Below are positions 56,012 to 64,000 of a DNA stretch of 64,000 nt, piece by piece. Origin of the DNA: Macrothele yani (Eukaryota > Arthropoda > Arachnida > Araneae > Macrothelidae); the NCBI GenBank assembly GCA_039090855.1, contig CM077011.1, forward strand, positions 18,663,001 to 18,727,000, written 5' to 3'. The notes below the pieces were generated by a model that saw nothing but the letters and a program-made list of their open reading frames with translations, searched no databases and was not told the DNA's origin. Every line of letters starts with the position of its first letter. Positions within the stretch are counted from its first letter, which is position 1. A program made the position numbers and the translations under genes.

Positions 56012-56246
56012 CAAAAATGACGGAGAAATTCACTTCGTTATAATGGCGCCCGAACTACCCGGATGACCCGACCGTTCAAAATCTCGCATTGGTGTGATGT
56101 TATTTCCACACCGCGAGATAGTAAAAATATGAGCAGCACTTCGAAAAAAGAAAAATAAGGGGGAGATGATGTAACGTACCAGGAGATGTGACGTACCTGC
56201 CAGAAGGACGCACACGACATAAAGGCAGATAGGAATCAGAATACAT

Positions 56247-56318
56247 GTCCGCGTAGCTTAATTGGTAGAGCAACTTATTCCGGAATGAGTGGACCCGGGT
56301 TCGAACCCCGGCGCGGAT
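56247..56318 (+). tRNA. tRNA-like module in 3' LTR
   Basis: The 72-nt module has acceptor arms GTCCGCG and CGCGGAT, a full five-pair anticodon stem ACTTA/TGAGT with the 8-nt palindromic loop TTCCGGAA, a variable loop of 4 nt, and T-arm CCGGG-TTCGAAC-CCCGG. A and B boxes fit the polymerase III consensus. Confidence 0.65.
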
Positions 56319-56391
56319 AAAAATGACGGAGAAATTCACTTCGTTATAATGGGTTGTTTTATAAGTAACTCGATATCTTCTTGGTGTAACG

Positions 56392-56575
56392 ATGTTGAAC
56401 CTCAATCCCTTCAGAGAAGGGTATGATGTTTACTTTTGGTTTGAATGGGGAATTGGTTTTGCATTTCATGATTGCATACACAGGCGGTATTTAAAAATTG
56501 ATAAATGTCTGGGACGTAACTGTGTGGCTCCACCATTTTGTGGCGTAGTAGAACATAATTCTAGTTACATAGATG
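56392..56575 (+). other. Open frame of unknown origin interrupted by Tc1 insertion
   Basis: The plus strand is open from 56392 and encodes a non-repetitive, aromatic- and Cys-containing peptide (REGYDVYFWFEWGIGFAFHD, RNCVAPPFCGVVEHN). The frame runs into the Tc1 element that inserted at the TA of 56576-56577. No family was recognised. Possible acceptor CCCTTCAG at 56406-56413. It may be an exon relic or chance. Confidence 0.2.
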
Positions 56576-56577
56576 AG

Positions 56578-57780
56578 CCATTATATTATGACCACATACC
56601 TAATAAGCTGTAGGCCGCAGACAGCGGTTACTCGGGAAGGCATGGACCCGATGAGGTGGCGATAGGTGTTCTGGTGTGTCTGGTACCATAATGTCAACAG
56701 CATGTCCCCCAGTTCCCGTACATTTCGACGTGGTGGTGATTTAGCGCGTATCCGCTTTTCCAAGTCGAACCACAAATGTTCGATTGGGTTCATGTCAGGT
56801 GAATTTGAAGGCTAGAGCATTAACAGAAAGTCACCAGCATGTTCCTCGAACCACTCTTTAAAGATTCTTGCAGTGTGGCATGACGCATTATCGTGTTGGT
56901 AATGGACATCACCAGCAGGGAACACAGTTGCCATGAATGGGTGATCTTGTTCCGCAACGATGTTCAGATACGTGAAGACTGTCAGGGATAATAGGGCCTA
57001 AAGAGTCCGAAGAGAACATCACTCAGAGCAAAACACCGCGCCTGCGGCTTGTTTCCTCCCAACAGTGCATCCAGGCAGCATAGCCTCCGTTGGTAATAAT
57101 TGGCGTATCCGCTTTCGGCAGACTACATGATGCACCAATAAACTTGATTCTTCAGATCAAGCCGCTTTCTTCCAATCATCCGCGGTCCAATCATCCGCGG
57201 TCCAATCTTGATGACCATGGGCACATCTCATGCGTCGTTGGAAATGACGTGAAGGGAGAATTGGAACCCGGCTGGGTCTTCGGCTACGCAGGCCCATGCG
57301 CAGAAGGCTGCGATGAACTGTGTGCTGCGATACATTGCCCTGGTAACTACGGTTGTAACAGCGGGCGATTTGTCTCACTGTGGCTCTGCGTTGGTTGCGA
57401 ACAAAGAGCGACAGTAGTCTTCACTCCTCTCTGGGATCATTGAGCTGCAGACGACACAAGGATGGACGATGGTTCGTCGTTTGGCCATCTGTGCACCACG
57501 TGTGATACGTACTCACTACAGCGTCACGTGAACATCCCCCAAGCCGCGCCACTTCCGAGTACGTTGTTTCAAGGAGCCGTGCCATCGCAATTTGTCAATT
57601 ACCAAACCCCGATAAATCAACAGCTTTTCCCATTCTGACTCCTAACACTTAACTAAACGAAAGCCGGTCCTCGGGTGGTATATATACTGCTCTGTGAACT
57701 GCCCCTGCGCCACATTTCGGTCTCCAGGCGCGCTCATTTTTCTAGGCTGAGTGTGGTCATAATGCAATTGCTCATCTGCG
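56578..57780 (-). mobile_element. Tc1 element, 1203 bp, TIRs and TA target sites, degenerate transposase
   Basis: The ends CATAGATGAGCC and ATTATGACCAC (left) and their inverse at the right (GTGGTCATAATG and GCTCATCTGCG) are flanked by TA at 56576-56577 and 57781-57782. The minus strand encodes NVSQHTVHRSLLRMGLRSRR and HQDWTADDWKK at 57378-57157 and NPIEHLWFDLEKRI at 56793-56740, with the first catalytic region broken between them. A 15-bp tandem duplication (unit TCCAATCATCCGCGG, 57174-57203) adds an extra WTADD to the protein just before the catalytic domain. Confidence 0.9.
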
Positions 57781-57789
57781 TATGCAATC

Positions 57790-58620
57790 AACATCCGACA
57801 TTCCTGTCTTAAATGGATGCATCGAGGATCCGCAGAAAAACAAAGTTCTGAATCCTTGTATTGCATATTGAAGCAATTGTCTCGTATTCTTAGTTATGAG
57901 GATTTTACTTAATCGGGAATTAGGACTTTTATAGACAGATAGAGTTGTCCTAAGAGAAGTTTGATTTTCATAGGCATTGTGTTTTTTGCAAAGAGATAAC
58001 ATGCAAGGCGCCCGTGTATTATAATTTGTAAAGCTCTTTTTCTTTCGCAGCCAATTTAAATTTAAATAAATCATTATAAAGGAATTTTTTATACTATTTT
58101 TACTCTAGTATTTATCATTTAGAAATTTGGTTTATATGTTCTTTAAGGGCATCCCTCAGAAAAACGTATAGTAAAGAAGATATAAACGAATAAAAACATA
58201 TATATGGAAAGAAGATATAATAAAAATTTGCAATGCGAAACAAAGATTGGCTTGCTGGTTTGGAGACAAATATTATAAGGTAATTTAGCCGTGATGAAAG
58301 AATAAATGATGAGATACCAACTAAGAAAAGTTATTCAGTCGAAATGTCAAGAAAGGAACCTAGGGGAAGGCCATAGAAATCATTGGAAAATCATATTCAA
58401 AAACGACGTCAAGATAAAAAGGTAATCACCATGCAGAACAAAATTTCTTGAGTGATCTGGATATCACTATAGCTCCAACTGTACGCCTAGTTCATGTAAA
58501 TGGAGGTGTTTGATACATTTTAAAATAATAAGAATTTAAATCTGTAGAAATATTGGTTTGAAAGTTTAGATTGGCACTTTAGCTTCAATGGATTTTGAAC
58601 CCAGAAGTTTTAACTCACAT
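57790..58620. other. AT-rich spacer without recognisable gene
   Basis: A weak resemblance to a LINE tail (SRKEPRGRP-like frame around 58350-58390) can be seen but is too short to claim. Confidence 0.4.
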
Positions 58621-58654
58621 AATTTATAACGAAGTGAATTTCTCCGTCATTTTT

Positions 58655-58726
58655 ATCCGCGCCGGGGTTCGAACCCGGGTCCACTCATTTCGGAATAAGT
58701 TGCTCTACCAATTAAGCTACGCGGAC
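58655..58726 (-). tRNA. tRNA-like module in 3' LTR (minus strand)
   Basis: Same module. The anticodon loop has one change (TTCCGAAA), which breaks its self-complementarity; stems and A/B boxes are intact. Confidence 0.65.
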
Positions 58727-58971
58727 GTTTTATTCTGATTCCTATCTGCCTTTATGTCGTGTGCGTTCTTCCGGCAGGTACGTCACATCTCCTGGTACGT
58801 TACATCATCTTCCCCTTATTTTTTTTTTTCGAAGTGCTGGAGAAAGGATTCTCTTATTTTTCCTATCTCGCGGTGTGGAAATAACATCACACCAATGCGA
58901 GATTTTGAACGGTCGGGTCATCCGGATAGTTCGGGCGCCATTATAACGAAGTGAATTTCTCCGTCATTTTT

Positions 58972-59043
58972 ATCCGCGCCGGGGTTCGAACCCGAGTCCA
59001 CTCATTCCGGAATAAGTTGCTCTACCAATTAAGCTACGCGGAC
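58972..59043 (-). tRNA. tRNA-like module in 5' LTR (minus strand)
   Basis: The 72-nt module has acceptor arms GTCCGCG and CGCGGAT, five-pair anticodon stem, loop TTCCGGAA and B box GGTTCGAACCC. It differs from the 3' LTR module at two positions. Confidence 0.65.
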
Positions 59044-59159
59044 GTTTTATTCTGATTCCTATCTGCCTTTATGTCGTGTGCGTCCTTCTGGCAGGTACGT
59101 CACATCTCCTGGTACGTTACAAATTGTTTAAAAATATCGTAGCTGCAATATTTCAATCG

Positions 59160-59365
59160 TGTTTGTGCGTTTGGGAGTTTCAGGACCAACTACTCGATGG
59201 GCTCCGAACATCCGGCCGTTCCCGATTCAGGGCCACAAATTCCAGCGAAGGGACAGAGTCAGTGCCGTTAGACAAACGCAACATCCTTCCCTCAGCGCGA
59301 TTCGAAGCAGGAGCCATCTCGGAAGGATAATTACAAGCCAGCACTTAGACAACAGCGCCAAAGTA
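59160..59365 (-). mobile_element. tRNA-derived SINE (S1), degenerate
   Basis: The order of S1 landmarks is kept on the minus strand (TTAGACAAACGCAACATCC, ATTCGAAGC, CACTTAGACAACAGCGCC on plus), but identity is much lower than in other copies and the tail is lost. It is an old insertion beginning about 40 bp from the TRIM. Confidence 0.7.
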
Positions 59366-59732
59366 GTGACGTATTTAAACCTTCATTAAGCGCCTGAGAT
59401 TTGGGAGCTAGTTTAATAGCAAAAAGGTCAGGTTCTAGAATTCAGCAGAAAACAATACTTACGAATTCAATATCCACTTTTATTGGATCGGAAGAGTACT
59501 TCAAGATGAACAGCTTGGCATAAAGTGCACTTTGCAATAATCAACTGTTTGCAGAAATCTTATACTCTAGAAAAATAGCTTTATTATGAGTGTGTAGTAC
59601 TAACTATTATTATAACGCTAACATTGTTTTCTTGTGAAACACCAAGCTCTGTTTACTATAAATTCAGCTATTAGCTTCACTGTAATGCTCATAAGACTTA
59701 TTGCTTTAGCTTTATGACTTCGAACTGGAGAA

Positions 59733-60300
59733 CAATCTTCCAAATACGTGGAGACAATGTAAATAGACAAAGCATCACTCTTTCCACGTTTTTTCTTTAA
59801 TAAATACACAGCAACCGAAAACTTTTATTTCGACAACGCTGGGATCGAACCTCAAATCTCTCAATGACTAGCCGAGCGCGTTCGTTTTACGCAACGGTGC
59901 CAACAATCCACGGTGCCATGTGTATTTATCTGTCAGCATCTGACGTCACAGATCGGTAGGGATGGGGTCAGCAACTGAGACGTCGCCATCTGGTGAGGCT
60001 TAGCGGCACTAATAAATCCAAAGGGCGAGGGAAATGGTGAAAAATCTTCGAAATAAGTGGAGACGATATAAATAGACAAAGTCGTCGCTCCGATACTACG
60101 GATTTGGGAAGTCAGATGCTGACAGATAAACCCTCATAGCACCGTGAATTGTTGACACCGTAGCATAAGACGAACGCACTCAGCTAGTAATCGAGAGATC
60201 TGGGGTTCGATCCCAGAGGTGTCGAAATACAATTTTTCGGTTGCTCTGTGTTAATTAAAGAAAAAACGTGGAAAAAGCGATGGCTTTGTCGATTTAATTA
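59733..60300. repeat. Foldback palindrome with divergent tRNA-like modules (FB3)
   Basis: The inverted arms share AAAGAAAAAACGTGG, GCAACCGAAAA, TTTCGACA and ATCTGTCAGCATCTGAC-type words (about 59757-59955 and 60110-60300). tRNA-like modules lie on minus about 59850-59920 and plus about 60155-60230, with B boxes GGTTCGATCCC and a CTAGTCA/CTAGTAA anticodon loop that would read AGT (Thr-like). A second direct copy of the left outer end (AATAGACAAAG region, 59733-59783) sits in the centre at about 60048-60095, so the structure is composite. Confidence 0.8.
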
Positions 60301-61215
60301 GAGCTTTTTTCTCGTTCTACCCGGATAGCTTCCACCTTCGTGCAGCTGAAAGTCTAAATTATATATATGAAATAGCTGATTAAACACCTCAAAAAAAATA
60401 ATAACATCCATGTAGTTTGTGTTATAAATTCTTAAATTGGATATATAATTAAATGGTTAATGCCAATACTACAATCGGCTCGCTACGCAGTAGGACAGAA
60501 AAATCTTTTTTGCTACACCTTCATTCAAAGCGGAAGAATGTGTGCTTAACAATAAGAGAACAACATACTACTAATAATAATAAAACCATATACCGACCTG
60601 AGTTGTATGCAAACAAATAGAAAAGCTTTTAATTATAATAGAAAGAATGATACGTAAACACAGTGATGTACAACTTGAGCTAATATGCTCACAACACGTA
60701 GATGCTCCACGATAACACAACAACACATTTCTGACTGAAGCCAACTGACGCCATGTTTATTGTAGAAGAACACTTCAGTCTTGCCACATAATTTCGTAGC
60801 TGTTACAGAAAACACTTACTTAATGATAAGAAATACACATCCAAAAATAGTGTGGCATTACTGAGTCTAATGATCGGGATCATTACATTTAATAAAGTTG
60901 CTTCTTTTATTCAGGAGCTGTCGGTTCTATTAATGAAGAACACACACAGACATCATCGTAACACACGACCGCGCACAAGCATTAACCAGAGAGCACACAC
61001 ACATTTTCATTCCCAACCGCGCTCACATCAGAGAGAGGGAGAGAGACCCAAATGTGTGGTTTCAAGGTACGCTTCTCTCGATGGGCGAACAACAGATGCA
61101 CATGCGACGCAGTGATGTCGCAATCCATCTGGAGTGGCTGCAGGTCTTTTCTGACGATCTGCGTTTTTGTTTTGTTTTTTGAATGCTGGGAGGTTTTAAT
61201 TCCAACAGTTTGTTT
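60300..61215. other. Spacer without recognisable gene
   Basis: Nothing assignable; a few CACACA-rich stretches near 60940-61000. Confidence 0.5.
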
Positions 61216-61219
61216 GAGA

Positions 61220-61330
61220 ATTTCACAACCACCATGAGCACTAATTGTTGGGCTACAAGCAGTCAACCGTCCTTAATTTAGGAACACAAGCTCCAAGGAA
61301 GAGAGTGACAGCCAATGTCGTAACACTAGC
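61220..61330 (-). mobile_element. SINE S1 body fragment, degenerate
   Basis: ACAACCACCATGAGCA, GGGCTACAAGCAGTC and CCAATGTCGTAA in order match the S1 body read on minus. The head is missing. Confidence 0.6.
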
Positions 61331-61890
61331 TGATGACTTTACCTGCACCGTCAATGTGCTGACTTGGCAGGGAAATGCGGAACTCTCTCGAATAGTTTGG
61401 GATAGATAGGATCCCTTGATGGCGTTCCGACAGCTAGCCTGTCAGTCACCGGAAACCACAGTCTTCTACTCGGACAGATTCGGTCTAGAGACCTGTGGGG
61501 ATCTGCCTCCCACACGGGACCGGTACCTTACACCCTTCTGTCACAACCCGTGTGTGCGACGTGCTATGGGCAGTTGGGGCAAGCAACTTTTTCGAAAAAT
61601 CTTATCTCGTGGCCGGGAGATCGCCCGCCAACGCGAGTTTTTTTGGGACTACTGTCCTTTATTTCAATACTCAGCAAATTACAAACACGTTCACTATGAG
61701 GGTCTCATGCACCCCTCTCACAATACTTAGACACTAAAACAAAAATCACACACATTGAAATATTCACATTGTTCACAGCTCTAGGGCCAGTGCTGTGGTG
61801 ATGACCCCGGGCCAGGGTCAACTCAAACACCTTGGTCAATAGACCGAAAAACTCTTTATCGAGAGCTGCATACCTCCAAGGGTACTCCCG
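61330..61890. other. GC-moderate spacer, unassigned frames
   Basis: A 104-codon frame at 61416-61730 (+) has no recognisable domain. The stretch may be part of the LINE whose ORF1 follows. Confidence 0.35.
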
Positions 61891-61899
61891 TCCGTCAAC

Positions 61900-63349
61900 G
61901 ATAGTTGACCCGACTCTTCCTTTGATCAAGTTCCCTAATAAGACTAGGGCATGTCTTACTGAAGCTGGAGGGTGAGACGTCCAGCTTCAGGTGGAACTTG
62001 GCATTCGCAGCGGTGCAGTTGCTGCAGTTCGGTGCGGCGGCACACTGGTGGTGCTGGTGCCCAACATCACCACAATTGCCGCACCTTGCATCTGTCTCGG
62101 GGCAGTTGCCTCGGAAATGGCCGAAGCCATTGCACCGAAAGCACCTGACCTCCCTCAAAAATTCCTTTAGACGGAGCACTGACCAACCCAAGTTCAGTGT
62201 CTTCAGCCTCACCAGGTGCTTGAAGGCCTTGGGCTCCACGTCTGCCCCACCCAGTGGACCCTACCTCCCTTGCCTCTGATGGTAAAACAGGCTTTGAACC
62301 CGTTCTCGAGCTCTGGGTTCTGCTCACGAACCATCTGCTCGAACTCTTTCCCTGAGAGATCCCCGTCGACCCCATACACAATCAACCGGGGATTTCTCTT
62401 TCGTGGGGCCGTGGGGGATGTGCAATCCTTGGTCATAGGATTGCTTCTCAACTCCTGGGCTAGGCGGTCGAGCTCCTCGGGATGGGAACATTCCACCGCG
62501 ACCCCTCATTTCCGGATGCTCCCCTATCTGCAGTTTAGTTGGGTTTACTGCAGTTTTCAGGGTCTTCTTCGTGTCCTCTGAGGACGCACTCTCGACTGTC
62601 GGGTAGACTAAGAGCACGTGTCTCCTGTCTACCGACTTTCCCTTCTTCTTCCTAGTCTCAATCGGGGCGGGCGAAGGCCCTTTCACCTTGTTAGCCCCCT
62701 TCCTAGCCACTTCGGCGTAGGAAGTCGCTTTCACGTCGGCTTCGCAGCCCAATTCCTCTCTCACGGACAGCCTGCCCTCGACATAGGCCACCCGTGCTGC
62801 TTGCTCTTAACAAGCGTCTCTAACACTGCTCAAGGCAGCTTTCACCTTCTCTCCCTGAGGAAGTGACCCGCGAGTCCAAGAGAACGGACTCAACTTCGCA
62901 GGTGAGTTCGAAGATGCGATCCATAAACGCCTCGGGTGTAAGCACCGGGGGTGTCCTGGGATGCGTACCTCCCACCGAAGGTACCTCTGGGCACCCCGCG
63001 GACGACCCCTCAAGAGCCCGAGAGGGTTCGGGCTGGGGTGTTTTTTTCCTTTTCCTTGCCATGGGCGGAACTGGCAAGGGGGTGCTTACACCCTTCGTGG
63101 GTGTAGCGGCTTTAGAGCCCTTCGCTGGGGGAAGCGTCTTTGACAGTTTCCCCCAGCATTGGGCTCTACCTTCCGGCTGTTCTCGGAAGAGGGGCTAACC
63201 CCTTTAACACTGCCGACAGGGCTTGGTAGTGCTTCTGCCGCTACCTTCTGCGTCTGGGATGTCCCGGACGGTTTGGGGACGGACCCCTTTGGTTTCACTC
63301 TACCCTTCTGGGTAGTTAACATCTCTGTGAGAGAGATGAAAAAACACAC
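61900..63349 (-). pseudogene. LINE ORF1-like (gag-like) zinc-knuckle protein, frameshifted
   Basis: The minus strand holds successive overlapping open frames: 63349-63086, 63077-62820, 62791-62324 and 62239-61895. The first three encode a Pro/Ser/Lys-rich N-terminus, then an AFMDRIFELTCEVESVLLDS helix and ATSYAEVARKG. The last encodes CCHC knuckles CFRCNGFGHFRGNCP and CGNCGDVGHQHHQC plus a partial CSNC. A basic linker followed by tandem CCHC knuckles is the plan of ORF1 proteins of Jockey/I/R1-type LINEs, which bind the element's own RNA. GC content is clearly higher than in surrounding DNA. At least three frameshifts break it, and no ORF2 is visible in the remaining window. A retroviral-type gag is the alternative, less likely for lack of other domains. 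Confidence 0.75.
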
Positions 63350-63399
63350 ACAAAATTTTTTTTTCTAAGTACTGAGTGGGCACCCAGGGGTTCTCTCAC

Positions 63400-63720
63400 T
63401 CTAGTCTAACCTTAGAAGCCGGGCGCTCGGGCTTTGGGCGGGCGAGGGACCCCTCGTCCGTGGGACCGGTACGACGACGACGTACCCGATGACTGATGCC
63501 AGATTCTCTATGCGAGCTGAACGGAACTTCGCCCTCACAAGGGCGTTTTTACTAAGTCCCGTCACTGCTCTAATTGGTGGATAAAATATAATACCCAAAT
63601 CGAAAAAAAAAAAAAAATCGCGAGATCGGGATTGAAACCCGTCTCGCGGTTGGAATCGCCAGTTCTGCTTAACAGCGCAGTTCAGCTCAATCAAACACAC
63701 ACAGAAACTCTCACCCGGTC
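63400..63720 (-). other. Probable 5' region of the ORF1-bearing LINE; tRNA-like segment
   Basis: The GC-rich sequence upstream of the ORF1-like frame contains a tRNA-like stretch on minus at about 63615-63690 (B box GGGTTTCAATCCC, and CTCGCGA ends that can pair). Whether it belongs to the LINE or to an inserted SINE cannot be decided. Confidence 0.4.
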
Positions 63721-63734
63721 GGCATCAGACTGAC

Positions 63735-63830
63735 CGGTCAGCCAATGTCGTAAGACAAACACAGCATCCATTGCTCACCGGCATTCGAACCTATCCTTTT
63801 TTTTTAATTGTCGCTTAGAGCCCTGCTCCA
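63735..63830 (-). mobile_element. SINE S1 fragment
   Basis: GCCAATGTCGTAAGACAAAC, ACAGCATCCATTGCTCACCGG and ATTCGAACC match the S1 body and B box on minus. The remainder is replaced by a T-run. Confidence 0.65.
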
Positions 63831-64000
63831 TCAGATCTGCAACGTCTGTATAGAATCATAAGACACTACTTGCTAGCTGCACTCTTTGTTGGCTCTAGTC
63901 AAGCATTGTGTCACTTTTAGTTACTTCACTCAAGCAAAGGTATCTTGTTCACAACAAATATCCAAGTAGTAAAATCTTCATTTCATTTTAACAGTCCACA

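Larger units (their letters stand above)
55863..56348 (+). mobile_element. tRNA-bearing TRIM (miniature LTR retrotransposon), complete copy
   Basis: The 5' LTR is 55863-56042 (180 bp), the interior 56043-56169 (127 bp) and the 3' LTR 56170-56348 (179 bp). A perfect 4-bp target-site duplication, ATGG, lies at 55859-55862 and 56349-56352. The interior opens one base after the LTR with TGGCGCCCGAAC (56044-56055), a primer-binding-site-like sequence complementary to a tRNA-Lys-type 3' end. It then has a hairpin (CTCGC..GGTGTG / CACACC..GCGAG, 56083-56117) and ends in a purine tract AAGGGGGAGATGA directly before the 3' LTR. There is no coding capacity. Each LTR encloses a tRNA-like module. A partner LTR retrotransposon would have to supply all proteins. 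Confidence 0.93.
58625..59121 (-). mobile_element. tRNA-bearing TRIM, complete copy, minus strand
   Basis: Read on minus, the 5' LTR is 59121-58942 (180 bp), the interior 58941-58805 (137 bp) and the 3' LTR 58804-58625 (180 bp). A perfect target-site duplication, AATT, lies at 58621-58624 and 59122-59125. The primer-binding-site-like TGGCGCCCGAAC and the 35-nt hairpin are identical to the copy at 55863. The interior has a ~10-bp insertion before the purine tract. The two LTRs differ at only a few positions, so this is the younger of the two full copies. Confidence 0.93.

Noticed and set aside
61900..63720. Bacterial contamination or horizontally acquired gene because of high GC
   Set aside because: The zinc-knuckle ORF1 content and flanking SINE fragments fit a resident eukaryotic retroelement.

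Overview
This window is non-coding, repeat-dominated DNA from a eukaryote, most likely an invertebrate animal. It has no bacterial-style operons. It is AT-rich and packed with Tc1/mariner transposon remains, RTE-like LINE copies, tRNA-derived SINEs, a Penelope-like reverse transcriptase, Helitron/Helentron-like elements, long foldback elements and satellite arrays. An arthropod seems most likely to me, but a mollusc cannot be excluded, because the ~150-bp tandem-unit elements with ACGG microsatellites recall bivalve 'pearl' elements. No complete cellular gene is visible. One short open segment at 42.5 kb with plausible splice signals is the only credible host exon.

Layout. 0-11 kb: a minisatellite, a mariner pseudogene, a Penelope-like RT fragment, a 1.7-kb tandem-unit element (HINE-A), a SINE, a Helitron-like element and a foldback MITE. 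11-17 kb: SINEs, an almost complete Tc1 element with TIRs and TA target sites (12198-13411), a LINE fragment between 80-bp direct repeats, and more Tc1 debris. 17-21.4 kb: a 35-bp minisatellite, a LINE copy with an open 621-codon RT reading frame and an 11-bp target-site duplication, and a 500-bp foldback. 21.6-24 kb and 32.4-34.3 kb: two inverted copies of a second tandem-unit element (HINE-B). 24-32 kb: Tc1 elements, a solo LTR, AT-rich spacer and a tRNA-bearing palindrome. 34.7-44 kb: a second LINE copy, SINEs, a mariner, another tRNA-bearing palindrome, two more HINE-A copies and the candidate exon. 44.3-48.3 kb: a 4-kb satellite with 51-bp units. 48.7-64 kb: a copia RT fragment, Tc1 and mariner elements, two full copies of a tiny LTR element, a third tRNA-bearing palindrome and a GC-rich LINE ORF1-like (zinc-knuckle) pseudogene.

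The most notable discovery is a family of miniature LTR retrotransposons (TRIMs, about 490 bp) whose 180-bp LTRs each contain a 72-nt tRNA-like gene with A and B boxes. Three insertions are present: a solo LTR at 25669, and full elements at 55863 (+) and 58625 (-). Each is flanked by a perfect 4-bp target-site duplication (ATTG, ATGG, AATT). The two full copies have a primer-binding site resembling the complement of a tRNA-Lys 3' end, a conserved internal hairpin and a purine tract. This resembles in plan the plant Cassandra TRIMs that carry 5S rRNA, with a tRNA instead.

Two other patterns deserve attention. The HINE-A units repeat a nuclear-receptor DR1-like motif about every 147 bp, and the HINE-B units repeat a CTCF-like motif about every 154 bp. 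Three unrelated foldback palindromes also share one plan, with divergent tRNA-like modules in their two arms. All database-dependent statements (family names, novelty) remain inference from reading the sequence.
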